Source: Cephalopachus bancanus (lineage: Eukaryota; Chordata; Mammalia; Primates; Tarsiidae). Taken from it: a stretch of DNA of 64,000 nucleotides. The first letter of the stretch is position 1, and the number at the start of each line of letters is the position of its first letter. Positions 45,324 through 56,695 of this stretch are shown here, in pieces. The translations under genes were made by a program, and so were the position numbers. The notes under the pieces were generated by a model. That model was not told the DNA's origin. It searched no databases and saw only the letters and a list, made by a program, of their open reading frames with translations. The DNA is taken from NCBI GenBank assembly GCA_027257055.1, contig JAPVLO010000232.1, positions 2,046,001-2,110,000 on the forward strand. The letters run 5' to 3'.

Positions 45324-45421
45324 TATGTTGCCTAGGCTGGTCTCAACCCCTGGGTTCAAGCAATCCTCCTGCCTCGGCCTCTCATAGTGCTAGAATTACA
45401 GGTAGGAGCCACAGTGCCCAT
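45324..45421 (-). mobile_element. Alu fragment bounded by 39-40-bp direct repeats
   Basis: 98 bp of antisense Alu left-monomer 5' sequence with no T-run. Flanked by CCTCAC[C]ACACAAGCAGAGC... at 45284-45323 and 45422-45460, which differ by only a few bases. The flanks are far longer than an L1 target duplication. Confidence 0.85.
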
Positions 45422-45460
45422 CCTCACACACAAGCAGAGCTCTGGGAAGATCTCCTACAC

Positions 45461-46060
45461 ATTCCCCCAGAGGGCAGTGCCAGGCAGATGGAGGGGAAAT
45501 GAAGCCAGGGAAGCTCCTGGCTTGTTCTCTGATAAGCTTGGATGTCTGTGACCCCCAAATATCTTGTAGAAAGGCAACCCCCAGTGCTAGAGGTGGGGCC
45601 TGCTGGGAGGCGACTGGATAATGGGGGCGGATCCCTGTCTCCTGTCTGGAGTGAGGTCTCACTCCACTAGTCATGAGAGCCTTTCACCTCCTGCTCCCAA
45701 CCTCGGAGTACAGGAAGGCTCCCCTTACCTTCCACCATGAAGGCTTCCTGAGGCCTCACTGGAAGCTGAGGGATGTCCTTGCAGAGCTGTGAGTTGAATA
45801 AGCCTCTTGGTGAATTATCTGGCCTCAGGCATTCCCTCCTAGCAATGCAAAGGCAGACTTTCTGGCAGCTTTGCAGAGATCTGATCTCCCGTGACCTGGG
45901 AGGTATTGATGTGGAGACCCGCTGTTGTCTGTCCATATTGCCACAATCCCTAGAAAAGGGCATGGCAAGGGGTCGAGTGGACGATCAGGTACCCACATTC
46001 CTGGGAGCTAACAAAAGTTGCCTTCCCTTATCTCCTAGGCACTTCCAGTAAGTAATTGAA
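45461..46060. other. Unique sequence without recognised gene
   Basis: Open frames of about 92-98 codons on both strands lack domains. Confidence 0.45.
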
Positions 46061-46073
46061 AAGAATCCCTAAC

Positions 46074-46358
46074 CAGGCTCGGTGGCTCAGCCTGTAATCA
46101 TGCACTTTGGAAGGCTGAGGTGAGTGGATTGCCTGAGCCTGCGGGTTCGAGACCTGCCTGGGCAACTTGGTGAGACCTCATCTCTACAATAAATCAAAAA
46201 ATCAGCTGGGGCATGGTAGCGCGTGCCTGCAATTCTGGCTGAGGCGGAAGGATCGCTGGAACCCAGTGGATCGAGGCTGCAGTGGCTGGGAGCAGCCACT
46301 TCACTCCAGTCTGGGCGACAGAGTGAGACTCCAACTCAAAAAAAAAAAAAAAAAAAAA
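46074..46358 (+). mobile_element. Alu (sense)
   Basis: Starts CAGGCTCGGTGGCTCAGCCT and has about 20 A. Flanks A[A]GAATCC[C/G]TAAC form a duplication of about 12-13 bp. Confidence 0.95.
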
Positions 46359-46559
46359 GAGAGAATCCGTAACTTCCCTGCAGACTGTGCCCAATTAATG
46401 GAGAGAAATAAATTCCCATTTAGTCCCTTTTCTTAGTAATCATAGGTTTGAATAATATAGTATCAAGGTAACCATAAGTCTTATAATTTGTATAACTTTT
46501 GCAGATAACAACATGTCATAGTCTATAATGCCTCGGGCTATGTTAACTCCCTTTACAAG
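46359..46559. other. Unassigned AT-rich sequence
   Basis: Short AT-rich stretch with no recognised content. Confidence 0.4.
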
Positions 46560-46900
46560 CTTGATTAACCTTCTGCTGAGTATTATTGAGAAAAAGCTGA
46601 GAGATCTCTGGTAACTGGTGCCAGGAAATGTGAACCATAAAACATTATTATTGACAAAATGCGGCTATAACATAGTTTTATACAATACTCTGCTAGCCAC
46701 GTAGTCAACGTATGTCAGTGTTAACAAATCTAAACTTATAAAAGCAGACTGCACAACCTAAAGGGTGAGCAGAACTGTTTTAGAAAGACCTCGAGTCTGG
46801 TTCTGCTCCCTGGATTTGAACTCAGAAATAAATTTATTTCTATCAGTTCCTTGCCCCTTTGATTTATTGGTATCAAGGGGAGCATTACATGGTCCGTAAC
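46560..46900 (+). mobile_element. Possible solo LTR
   Basis: CTTATAAAAGC (TATA) at 46735 and CAGAAATAAATTT (polyadenylation signal) at 46823 precede a segment ending 'CATGGTCCGTAACA', the U3-R-U5 order of an LTR. The 5' border and family are unknown. Confidence 0.5.
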
Positions 46901-46944
46901 AGTAGGAGAGGCATTCCTCTCTCCTCCCAGCCCTCTCCCCCATT

Positions 46945-47015
46945 TCACCTATGGAGAAACAGGTTCAGAGAGACTAAGAGACTTACCTAAGGTCATGGGT
47001 TGGATCCTGACACAA
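46945..47015 (-). repeat. MIR fragment
   Basis: 'GAGAGACTAAGAGACTTACC' and AAGGTCATGGGTTGGATCC match the MIR central region. Confidence 0.65.
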
Positions 47016-47166
47016 TGCATACTAAGAATATGGTGACCAGGACAGTATTTGTTTCCTGTGTGTCATCAACTTTGCTGCCTGAACTAAGAGGGAGAGCTTG
47101 CGGAACAGTGGGGTTTGTGATGATATTTACTTGCTGATTGAAATAGTCCAGCTTTGCTATGCTCTT
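47016..47166. other. Unassigned sequence
   Basis: Nothing recognised. Confidence 0.4.
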
Positions 47167-47176
47167 AACTTTTCCT

Positions 47177-47490
47177 TATTTTATTTTATTTTTTAAGTCA
47201 GGGTCTCAGTGTGTTGCCCAGACTAGAATGCGGTGGCACAATCATGGCTTACCACAGTCTCAAACTCCTGGGCTCAAGTGAGCCTCCTGCCTCAGCCTCC
47301 CCTTAGCTGGAGCTATAGATATGCACCACCACACCTGGTGAAATTTTTTGATTTTTTGATTTTCTTTTTTTAGAGACGAGGTCTCACTATGTTGCTTAGG
47401 CTGGTCTCGAACCCCTGCGTTCAAGCAATCCTCTTGCCTCGGCCTCTCAAAGTGCTGGGACTACAGGCAGGAGCCACAATGCCCGGCCTC
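47177..47490 (-). mobile_element. Alu (antisense)
   Basis: A TTTTATTTTATTTTT tail, full dimer, and a perfect 10-bp duplication AACTTTTCCT (47167-47176 and 47491-47500). Confidence 0.95.
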
Positions 47491-47500
47491 AACTTTTCCT

Positions 47501-48033
47501 AGTTTTACATGTTCAGCTGCTCAGTAAGAGACAAGACAGCGTGTTTTGGGATGGGAATGCAATGGGTTTAGCTGGAAATGGAAAACTTTACCTGTCCCCA
47601 CCTCAGGAGGGCGCTTAGATGGGTCCTGGACAGGCTGAATGCCCCGTGGCTCTTATGTCATTCAGTGGGGATGTCTGTGTCTCTGCCTCTCCCCAGCCTG
47701 TTTCTTCTCAGAGTCCAGGAGATCATATAAGCAGATGAAAAAAACAGAGATAAGAGTGGGAAAATGTGAGGAGCAAAGATCCCAGGAGAAAGAGGAGGGG
47801 CAGTGGGTTGTACTGTTTATTTAGAGAAAACTATGATATTAAGGGAAAAGCCATGCATTAAAATAAAGAGAGTATAATTTCCTACATGCCACCACCTACC
47901 TTCAGATAGTAAGGGAAGGGTGGCAGGTGGTAACCCAGGCAGGGACTCCAGCGCTTGACCGTGTTACTGTGTTGCCTTCCTGTGTCAGCAAAAGGAGCCT
48001 CTCAGGCTTTTCATCAGAATTGTTGGCCACTGA
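47501..48033. other. Unique sequence without recognised gene
   Basis: No repeat or gene recognised. Confidence 0.45.
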
Positions 48034-48047
48034 AGAATCCAGATTTC

Positions 48048-48419
48048 TTTCTTTCTTTTTTTTTCCTTCTTTCTCTCTCTCTCCCCTCCCTCCCTTCCTC
48101 TCTCCCTCTCGCCTTCCCTCCCTTCCTCCCTCCCTCCTTCCTTCTTTCCTTTTTCTGAGTTGGAGTCTCACTCTGTCGCCCCGGCTGGGGCGCAATAGCG
48201 CACTCACATCCTCTACAGCCTCAACCTGCTGGGCTCAGGAGAACCTTCTGCCTCAGCCTTCCACATAGCGCCACAACACCTGGCTAATTTTTTGGATTTA
48301 TTATGGAGACATGGTCTCGTCAAGTTTCCAGGCTGGTCGTGAGCCTCTGGGCTCAGGCAATCCTCTTGCCTCGGCCTCCCAAAGTTCAGGATGACAGGTG
48401 TGAGCCATTGCACCCTGCC
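48048..48419 (-). mobile_element. Alu (antisense) with an expanded pyrimidine tail
   Basis: A tail of about 110 bp of TTTC/CTCCCT repeats, then GAGTTGGAGTCTCACTCTGT and the Alu body. A perfect 14-bp duplication AGAATCCAGATTTC (48034-48047 and 48420-48433). The right flank repeats AGATTTC further. Confidence 0.94.
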
Positions 48420-48457
48420 AGAATCCAGATTTCAGATTTCAGAATCCAGATTTCAAA

Positions 48458-48828
48458 ACTACATACACTCTTGTTCATACTGCTGGCCCACCTCCACCAT
48501 TTCCCTTTTGCCTCTTGATCTCTGCTCTCTACTTTTGTCGACAGGGACTCTGCCCCAGAACTTTCTCTCCAGAGCTGTCTCTATCCTGGAACTGAAGGAA
48601 ATAGATGGGGTGGGTACCCTCCCAGAGGGCAGACTGTCCTCTCACCCTGTGTCCTGGTCCTTGATCAGATGGTTTCAGCTGCGAGGCTGAGGACAGCAAG
48701 CCTTGCCTATGCCAAGGATGCTGAGACCGGAGGGTGTCATGTTGCCCTTGGCAATCAATGCTGGACTGGTTCTGCCCCTGGCTTCGTTGTCTGTGTGTGA
48801 GAACTACTGTATTTCCTTTTTTGGTCCT
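48458..48828. other. Unassigned sequence
   Basis: No repeat or gene recognised. Confidence 0.45.
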
Positions 48829-49018
48829 GATTTATTGAGGTATAGTTGACAAACAAAAACTGTCTATATTTAAGGTACATGTTATGATATGTACATATTC
48901 ATTCTGAAATAATTGCTACAATCAAGCAAATTACCATATCCATCACCTCATGTAGTTGGCATTGTGTTTTTGGTGATGAGAACATAGGATAGTATTAACC
49001 AAATCACCTTGCTGTATA

Positions 49019-49557
49019 TGCAGACTGACAATTAAGTTTGTGAACTCATCCTAGAAAAAGTGCTCCATCCCTTGTTGCTGAACATCACTTGGGAAGCTAT
49101 GCACCCATGCCAGCATCTAGTCCACCTGCCAAAGCAATTTTGGAACTCTTTTTCTGGAATGGCCATCAGAGCTATCATTGTATTACCCTTGATTTCCTGA
49201 GTGCCATCAGATATCTTCCTTTCAATATTTCCTTTCTCTGCAGGTAAAGAAAAAAGTCATTGGAGGCCAGATCAGGTGAGTAGAGAGGGTGTTCCAATAC
49301 AGTTATTTGTACAGTGCTGCCAACGTAAGCGCGTGGTGGCATTTTTGTGAACTTAATTGGCAGACTTCAACAAATAACGGCAACAGCTCTGATGACCATT
49401 CCAGAAAATGAGTTCCAAAATTGCTTTAATGGGTGGACTAGGCACTGGTGTTGATACTCCCCAAAGGGAGTATCAAAGGTCACCCTAGTGACATTCAGCA
49501 AGGAGGTATGCAGCACCTTTTAGAGGATGGTTTGTGAACCTCATTGTAGGACCTTGT
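49019..49557. mobile_element. Mariner-type non-autonomous element, second family
   Basis: Inserted at TA in L1. The ends TGACAATTAAGTTTGTGAAC and GGTTTGTGAACCTCATTGTA form imperfect inverted termini. Antisense-like blocks 'GGCCAGATCAGGTGAGTAGA' and 'CTTTTTCTGGAATGGCCATC' resemble decayed mariner transposase. 539 bp, with the centre deleted. A perfect 11-bp stem (TTGATACTCCC/GGGAGTATCAA) lies at about 49451-49476. Confidence 0.75.
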
Positions 49558-49823
49558 ATTAAACCTCCAGAACTTACTCATCCTACATGACTGAAATGAG
49601 TACCCTTGTCTCCTCTTTCCCCCCACCCCAGCCCCTGGCAATCACCATTCTATGCATTTGACTATTTTAGATTCCATGTGTGAGATCATGCAGCATCTGC
49701 CTTCCTGTGCCTGGCTCACTTCACTTGGTGTCTTCTCCCTCCAGAGCCATCCATGTTGTTGCAAATGGCAGGATTTCCTTTTTTGTTTGTTTCAAGTCTG
49801 AATGTTATTCCATTGTATGTATA

Positions 49824-50393
49824 CGGGGAAGACCCCAAAATCTGGAATTATCATTTGGAGGGCAGGCCCCTTGTCGTCCAGTCTTCCTCTGCTAAGTACA
49901 TGTTCTAGGAACCTGTCAGCATCAGTATACCACCTAGTGTTCTTGTGAGAGGCTGTGTTCAGCTTCAGCGAATTTTTCTTGGAGAGTCTTTCAACACATT
50001 TGCCCATTTCATGATTTACCAGTACACCTGCCTACAATGCACTGAGTGTTCAGCAATGTTTGACTCAAAATGACATGAACCCCATTCCCTGTCTACCTGA
50101 TTCACCCAATCTTGCCCCAAGAAATTTTTTGTTTGTTTCCCTGGATGAAAAATGTCCTCAAAGGGAAATGTTTTGCCTATGTGAAAAAAGTGTAACAAAA
50201 AATGACAGAAACATTAAAAGGCATCCGAGTGGATGAGTTCAAAACTGTTTTGAGCAGTGGAAAAAGTGTCTCAATAGGTGAATTGCATCAAATGTAGAGT
50301 CCTTTACTCAGTCCTTTGGGACTGAAGTTTAAATGTGTAAGAATAATTGCACAATTTTTATAAAAAATTTCTGGTGCTTTGGGTCCCCCTGGA
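49824..50393 (+). mobile_element. Mariner non-autonomous element, copy C
   Basis: Starts CGGGGAAGACCCCAAAATCT after TA in L1 and ends TTTGGGTCCCCCTGGAG. About 570 bp with no inserted Alu. The sense strand carries C-terminal transposase remnants ('GATGAGTTCAAAACTGTTTT') joined to 5' sequence, with the central coding region missing. Confidence 0.86.
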
Positions 50394-50585
50394 GACCACA
50401 TTTTCCTCATCCCCCCATCCACTGATGGACACTCAGGAGGTTCCCACATCTTGGCTTTTGTGAATAATGCTGCATAATGAACACAGAGATGCATGCAGAT
50501 GCATCTCTGAGATGGTTTCCTGGCCTCTGGATGTGTACCTAGAAGTGGGACTGCTGGTCATATGGCAGATCTGTTTTTGAGGACC

Positions 50586-51515
50586 CTTCACACTGATGGA
50601 GGAAGGGGAGTGGGAGAGAGAGGGGATCTCAGGACTCATGAGCTGGAGACCATAGGGTGCTGCTGCAAAATTTCTCAGACCACCTGGCATTTGAGAAACA
50701 ATGACTTATTCCCACTGAGTAGATGAAAGCAGTGCTTGTAAAACAGTTTCCAGCTTAGTGGTCTTGGCCAACTGGCTGGGTGGGTGAGGTCATCCAGGCA
50801 AGGTGGAATGGAGGTGGTACTCATCAATCCCCAGCACCTTCCAGATCAGTGACTGGCCTCCAGGGAATGTGGCTCTGGCGGTCCCAGGCCCTGGCCTGGC
50901 AGTTAAGACCCTTCCTCTGTGGGAGAGGCAGAGAGCCTTCCTCATTATGGGCCAGTGCAGAAATCTCACGAGGGGGCATGGCAATCATCACCCCCAAATC
51001 CAAGTATGTAGTAAACACTGACGGTGGCCCTGCAGTGTCATCAGGCTCTTTCTCTGAGTTGTGTGGCCAGGGCTGGAAGCTCTTTCCCATGTTCTTGTTC
51101 ATTCTTCCTCAAGTTCACAGTGCACCTTGGAGACAGGCGTTCAGGGTGCATCCATGGCTGGGCTGGATCTCAGTGCCTATTGCTTTGTTTATTTGTTTTA
51201 GTCAAAATCAGGCGACCCATTGCGAGGTCCCAGTGGATCATATGTGTTTGGTGTTCATCAGGCAATGTCTCTAGTTCATTGTTGTTTGTTAGCAGATATA
51301 AGTGTTGCCTTGATTTCTCCCTGCTCTGGGTCTCCAGGAGCCTGAAGTCACAAGGAAGTTCTGTGTTAAGATGGAAGGCGGGAGGAGAAGTTAAGAGGAG
51401 GGCTCGCCCAGTGGGAGCTGAGTTGCTTAGTGGCCAACTCCATCGGGTCTGTGAGTAGGACACAGAGCAGAAGAAACAGCACATCTCTTGGGTATCATCT
51501 CAGACCCTTTGTGTT
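50586..51515. other. Unique sequence without recognised gene
   Basis: Overlapping frames of up to 164 codons on both strands at 50780-51484, none with a recognisable domain. GC-richer DNA with few stops explains them. Confidence 0.45.
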
Positions 51516-51524
51516 GCTCTAGAC

Positions 51525-51984
51525 TAGTGGTCCCCAACCTTTTTGGCATCAGGGACTGGTTTTGTGGAAGACAGTTTTTCCACAGACACTGGGTGGTGGG
51601 ACGGGGAATGGTTTGGGGATGATTCAAGCACATTACGTTTATTGTGTACTTTGCTTATATTATTATTGCATTGTAATATATAATAAAATATATAACATCA
51701 CTGCCTCTGCTCTGTCTCAGATCATCAGGCATTAGATTCTCATAAGGAGTGTGCAACCTAGATCTCTCATCCTTGCAGTTCCCAGTAGGGTTCGTGCTCC
51801 TACGAGAAGCTAATACCGCCACTGATCTGACAGAAGATGGAGCTCAGGTGGTCATGCAAGCAATGGGGAGTGCTGTAAATACAGAAGAAGCTTAACTGTC
51901 ACCCACTTCTCACCTCCTGCTGTGTGCCCACTTCCTAACAGGCCAGACTTGTACGGATTGTGGCCCAGGGATTGGGAACCCCTG
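51525..51984 (+). mobile_element. hAT-superfamily non-autonomous DNA transposon, longer copy
   Basis: TAGTGGTCCCCAACCTTTTT at the left and GGGAACCCCTG at the right. Flanks CTCTAGA[C/G] match at 7 of 8 bases (51517-51524 and 51985-51992). Same family as 11923-12155, with extra middle sequence including 'GTTTGGGGATGATTCAAGC' and an AT-rich core. Confidence 0.9.
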
Positions 51985-52357
51985 CTCTAGAGGAATGCCC
52001 AAGACTGGGTAATTTATAAGGAAAAGAGGTTTATTTGGCTCACGGTTCTGCAGGCTGTGCAAAAAGCAGGGCACCGGCATCTGCTTCTGGCAAGGCCTTG
52101 GGAATCTCTAGTCATGGCAGAAACAGAACTGACGTCACGTGACAAGAGAGGAGGAAAAGGGGGGGGAGGGGGACAGGCTCCTTTAAACAACCAGCTCTAG
52201 TGTGAAGGAACAGAAAGCGAACTTACTCCTGACCTCGAGAGGGCACCAAGCCATTCCTGAAGCATCCGCCCCCATGATCCAAACACACCCTACCAGGCCC
52301 CACCTCCAACACAGGGGTCAAATGTCAACATGGGAACTCAATATCCAAACCACATCA
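51985..52357 (-). mobile_element. MLT1-type LTR (MaLR), antisense
   Basis: 'AAGACTGGGTAATTTATAAG', 'CCACCTCCAACACAGGGGTC' and the terminal 'ATCCAAACCACATCA' are the reverse complement of a MaLR LTR beginning TGATGTGGTTTGGAT. It directly adjoins the hAT element. Confidence 0.85.
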
Positions 52358-53229
52358 GGTATTAAAATAATACAACTGTAAATTCAAACGTCCAGAGAGT
52401 GAATGCTTAAGAAACATCTACCTTAAAAAAAAATTGTGATGAAGGTGGCGTTTGATGTCAGAGCCATTTAAGTGCTAGAAGTGCTAGCCACTAAGGGGTA
52501 GAAGTTAGAAAACAAACCCTGAGTAGAACTAGGTTGAGAGAATGAACTCACAACGTGGTTGCCAATAGTAACCTCTCTCTCAGGGACCAAAAAAAAAAAA
52601 TGAATGCGGTTAAGCCCCAAGCAGGAAGGGAGAAAAGTCCTGAGATAGCTGAAACAAGTTCACAATTCTTGGTTTTTCCTTGTCTCTCCTTCCTCCCCTA
52701 AACCCTGGTGACCTGAAATCTAGCGTGGCTAGTGCTGGTAGCAACCATAGTGAGGAGTCCCACACTAAGCCAGCAGGGAAGGTGGGCATGAATCGAGGCT
52801 AATTCACATGAGAAAGAAAACTGGAGGTGGAATAAATGGTGATTGCTTTTCTCAGGGTGGTCGGGAATGTCTGTGACTTGCACCTTGGTGTCCTGTTTCT
52901 TTAAACTTTGCTCTTCCTTTATTAGATGACTAGTCATTGTTAATTATAAAACAAGGAATGTAATGCTTTAATAAAAAATTAAGCAGGTGAAAACTGACCA
53001 GACTATAAACCTAACCTCATCTGATAACTCCCACACCATAAACAACAGCACTGCCTTTGGAAGTTACTGGAACTGCAAATTTCACGCCAAGGATGAAAAC
53101 AACCAGTTGCCGGAGGACTAGCTTGGTGAAACCCCGTCTTACACATGAGAGCAAATACTGTGTTACAGATGAGTTGGCAGCAATGGCTTGGTGTGGAGTG
53201 AAAATCAGAGTGGAGCTAGCAAGAAGATG
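52358..53229. other. Unassigned sequence
   Basis: No gene or repeat recognised with confidence. Short A-runs near 52425 and 52590. Confidence 0.4.
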
Positions 53230-53985
53230 AAGTCACAGGTGGGAGAAGACATTGCCTGTATATAACTGGTCAAGGATACATTTCCAGATTATACAAATAA
53301 TTTCACAAATAAATAAATACAATAAAAATGTCCAACATTACCAGCCTCCAGAAAATAAAAAACCCAAAAAAATCATCCCACAATGAATGCCTATCCATTT
53401 ATTAAAAGTTCGATAATCCTAAGTATCAGCTAGAATACAGGGGAATGGGAATGCTTTTATAAAGATGGTGGGTGCCACCAAGGTTTGGCAGTACGTAGTG
53501 GCAATTAAGATATGCAACTTCAACCCAGTGGCTTCACTTTTAGGTATTCATACTTGAGACAGTCACCTAGAAATAAGGAGATGTGTACAAGCATGATTGT
53601 TGCAACCTTGTTTATCACCGACCCCTAAGTAAGCAAGTTGCAGAATATTATACTGCAGAACCATTTCTACACTTTTAAAAAACACATGAAACACTATGCT
53701 CTTATGTAAATGTGTAGTAAGTCTCAGACACACAGATGAGAAGGGTGTACACCAGCTTCATTGGAATTTGACTCTTATAGAAAATGTGATAGAAGAGATA
53801 TTGTAATGTTAACCACACCTGTGGTGTTCTATTTCTTTTACAAAATCTTAATCAAATATGGAAACACATAGTAACAGTTAATCCTCAGTGGTGGGTGCAT
53901 GGGGATTTGTTTTGTTAGTCTCTGTGTTTTTTGTACATTTACAATATTTCATAAAGACATTACTTTAAATAATGAAGGTGATGAA
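53230..53985 (+). mobile_element. Old L1 3' region (sense)
   Basis: 'TTTCCAGATTATACAAATAA', 'AACCCAGTGGCTTCACTTTT', 'GCAACCTTGTTTATCACC' and 'ACAATATTTCATAAAGACAT' follow the sense order of ORF2 end and 3'UTR. Decayed. Confidence 0.7.
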
Positions 53986-54595
53986 GTCTTTCCTAAATTG
54001 GGCAAAAACTGATTTTGTGTTTACTCTCTGTCCCTGCCCCTGTCTACCTGTGTATCATTTTTTCTTCATATTTGTGATTGAAGAAGCTGGTGCTGGCCCA
54101 GGAAGAAAAGAAGGTATGATCTGAAAGCCAAGGTCACTTAGCATGAAGGAGTCCGCCCAGTGCAGGCATCCTGCCCACACCACATCTGGGAGATGGTCAC
54201 TTAGCCTCTGCTGGAATGACTCTAACAGCAGAAGTTCATGACCTCCTGTGCAACTAACTGACTTGTCTCATTGTTGGGGGCCTCTTCAGGATGAGTTAGA
54301 GAGCTTCTCATACACAGGCTCAACAGCTGTGGGTTTTTATTTTATATTTGCCATGGGAACAATTATGGCATGGGTGCCTCTTTACCCAGACCTTGGATGG
54401 AAAGCTTTCTACAGCTCTCACTACTTTGTTCATCTTTATTTAGATGCCCTGAGATACATTGGTTCTGTTGTGATTAGATCACGTCAGAGTACAGGGAGCT
54501 TGTCATTTACAGGAACTGGACGTTGCACCTTAATAAGTTTGCATTAGCTCCTTAAAAACCACCTCACATTATTGCCTCATTTTCGGTTTGTGATC
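53986..54595. other. Unique sequence without recognised gene
   Basis: A 99-codon frame at 54248-54547 has a hydrophobic stretch but matches no family I recognise. It has no clear splice context and is not called a gene. Confidence 0.4.
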
Positions 54596-54599
54596 AATG

Positions 54600-55010
54600 A
54601 CTACCTGCCTGCCTCCCTTGCGCCACAAAATCCTTTTCACATAAATTGCTGCCAAATCGGTACTCCCTTTGCAACCACTCGGCATTTGTGCAAGTGAATT
54701 TCAGAGATTGCTGCTGGGCTTTGCATTTATACTTGCTAAATTTTATCTTCTGGGCTTCAGTCAAACATACTAGACCGTTGAGATCCTTCTGAATTTCGAT
54801 TATGTCATCTGTGGGCACGTGCTGTCCCCACCAGGTTGGTGTCATCTGAATAATTGATTGACAGATGCTTTTGAGAGGACAAGACCAAGGACAGTATTCT
54901 CAAACTGGGCAATGGAAGCTTTTCTCTGGATTGACAAAGAATCATTAATCAACAATCTCTGGTTACAGCGGTTCAATTGGCCATAAGTTGGCTTCAAAGT
55001 ATTACCACCT
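54600..55010 (-). mobile_element. CR1/L3-type LINE fragment (antisense)
   Basis: 'TTGAGATCCTTCTGAATTTC', 'CAGGTTGGTGTCATCTGAAT', 'AGGACAAGACCAAGGACAGT' and 'AAAGAATCATTAATCAACAA' keep the order of the antisense CR1/L3 ORF2 3' region. Mammalian copies are very old, yet about 400 bp remains collinear here. Confidence 0.68.
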
Positions 55011-55160
55011 GAGGCTGTGTAGTACAAGAGAGTGGTGAAAAAGAGTGAGTGTTGCAAAGGTGTTGCTATCTCCAGATGAATCTATAAATTGAATGCAATC
55101 TCAGGCAAAATCCTAACACCTTTCCCATAGAACCTGGTGAACCGATTCTGAAATGTATTG

Positions 55161-55215
55161 GGAAGGACTAGGGATATCTAAGTAAATGCAAAGGAAGGAC
55201 TAGGGATATCTAAGT
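55161..55215. repeat. 23-bp tandem duplication inside L1
   Basis: The block beginning GGAAGGACTAGGGATATC occurs at 55161-55183 and 55193-55215 without difference. Confidence 0.9.
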
Positions 55216-56134
55216 CAATTTCGAGGAAAAAAAAACATGATTTGAAGGAATTGATCTACCAGAAATCAAGGCTTATTGTAAAGCTATAGTGATGAGGACA
55301 GTGTGGTGTTGGCACAGAAAATGAAAAAGAGATCAAAGTGATCCCAGAAATAATACCATGAATATATGGGAGTTTGACATGTGACAAGGTGCATTACAAA
55401 TCTGTTAGGAATGCAGAGGGCATTTAAAAAATGGCTTTGGGATACTTGGCAATCTACAATGGGAAAAGATTCTATCTCTGTTGCAAGCCTACACTAAAAT
55501 TGATTCTAGGACATTTAAATAACTAAATGTGAAAAGGATAACCTCCAAATATAGGAGGGAAATGTGAGAGAGCGTCTTCGTGACCTTGGAAATGGGGAGC
55601 GTTTCTTAAACAGTCTGCCAGAAGCAGTAACCAACTTGAAAAAGTTGATAGATTTGACTGTATTAAAAATAGTCGTCTGTTGAAATATAAGTCAAAAGTC
55701 AAGTTACAGACTTGGTAGAGATGTGTGCAGAGCTTACAAAAGAAAAAGCTAGCATCCAGAGTGTGAGTATAGACTGCATCCCTTCTGGAGAGCGGCTCAC
55801 ACGCTGTAGTTGTTAAGAATACATTTTTCCATGCAACCCAGCAATTTCATTCCGCAGCGCATTTCCCCTGCCCCCAATTCTGTTGCAAGTCCAGGGTGGC
55901 ATGCATGAGGATCTCACAGCCCTGTTGTTTTGTGGGGCTGTGGGGGTGGGTGCAGCTGGAAGCAGTTTTGGATTCCATCACCAGGGGATGGCATGGTACA
56001 GGATGCTTGCTGTGACTCTTGCACAGTTAGAAACAGAGGACTCAATGCACACACAGCAATGTGGAAGGCTCTTGGAAACAGAAGGGAAAGAGTTAGGAAG
56101 AGAATGAAATCTATAGCACAGTAGCATTTATATA

Positions 56135-56695
56135 TGAGAAAGACCCACCAACAACCAGAATTATCTTTTGGAGGGCATGTCCAGCCCTCCCCTGCTAGGT
56201 AAGTGTTCTGGGTACCCATCAGTGAACCAACTAGTGTTGTTGTGAGAGACTACATCCAGCTTCGGTGACTTTTTACCTGGAGATTCTTTTAATGCATTTG
56301 CCCATTTTATGATGGGTGATTTACAAGCACACCTGTCCACATCGTGCTGAGTGTTCAGCAGTTTTTGACCAAAGATGGCGTGATCCCAGTGCTCCACCCT
56401 CCCTATGTACCTGATTTCACCCTGAGCACCTTTTTTTGTTGTTTCCCCAGATGAAAATAGTGCTCAAGGGGAAACATTTTGCCGATGTGGGAGAGGTGAA
56501 ATTAAAAACATGGCAGAAGCACTAAAAGGCATCAAAATGGATGAGTTCAAAGACTGTTTTGAATAGTGGAAAAAGTGTCTCGAGAGGTGCATTGCATCAA
56601 ACTGAGAGTACTTTGGAGGTATCTGAAGTTTAAGCATGTACAAACAAGTACACAATTTTTTCTTAATAAATTCTAGGTTTTTGGGTCCTCCCTCG
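56135..56695 (+). mobile_element. Mariner non-autonomous element, copy D
   Basis: Inserted at TA in sense L1. The left end AAAGACCCACCAACAACCAG is decayed; the right end TTTTTGGGTCCTCCCTCG is well kept. 561 bp without an Alu. The sense strand has the C-terminal transposase remnant ('GATGAGTTCAAAGACTGTTT') and the same apparent central deletion as copy C. Confidence 0.86.

Larger units (their letters stand above)
48829..50585 (-). mobile_element. Antisense L1 3' region hosting two mariner-type insertions
   Basis: The L1 segments at 48829-49018, 49558-49823 and 50394-50585 are collinear: 'TTTATTGAGGTATAGTTGAC', 'TTAAACCTCCAGAACTTACT', 'ATTCCATTGTATGTATA', 'AGAAGTGGGACTGCTGGTCA'. The two gaps are filled by different mariner-type elements. 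No ORF. Confidence 0.88.

Noticed and set aside
50780..51274. 164-codon open frame and partners on both strands
   Set aside because: Several frames are open together, which reflects composition rather than coding. No family recognised.
54248..54547. 99-codon frame with a hydrophobic stretch
   Set aside because: No recognised membrane-protein family, no splice signals of note, and no supporting context.
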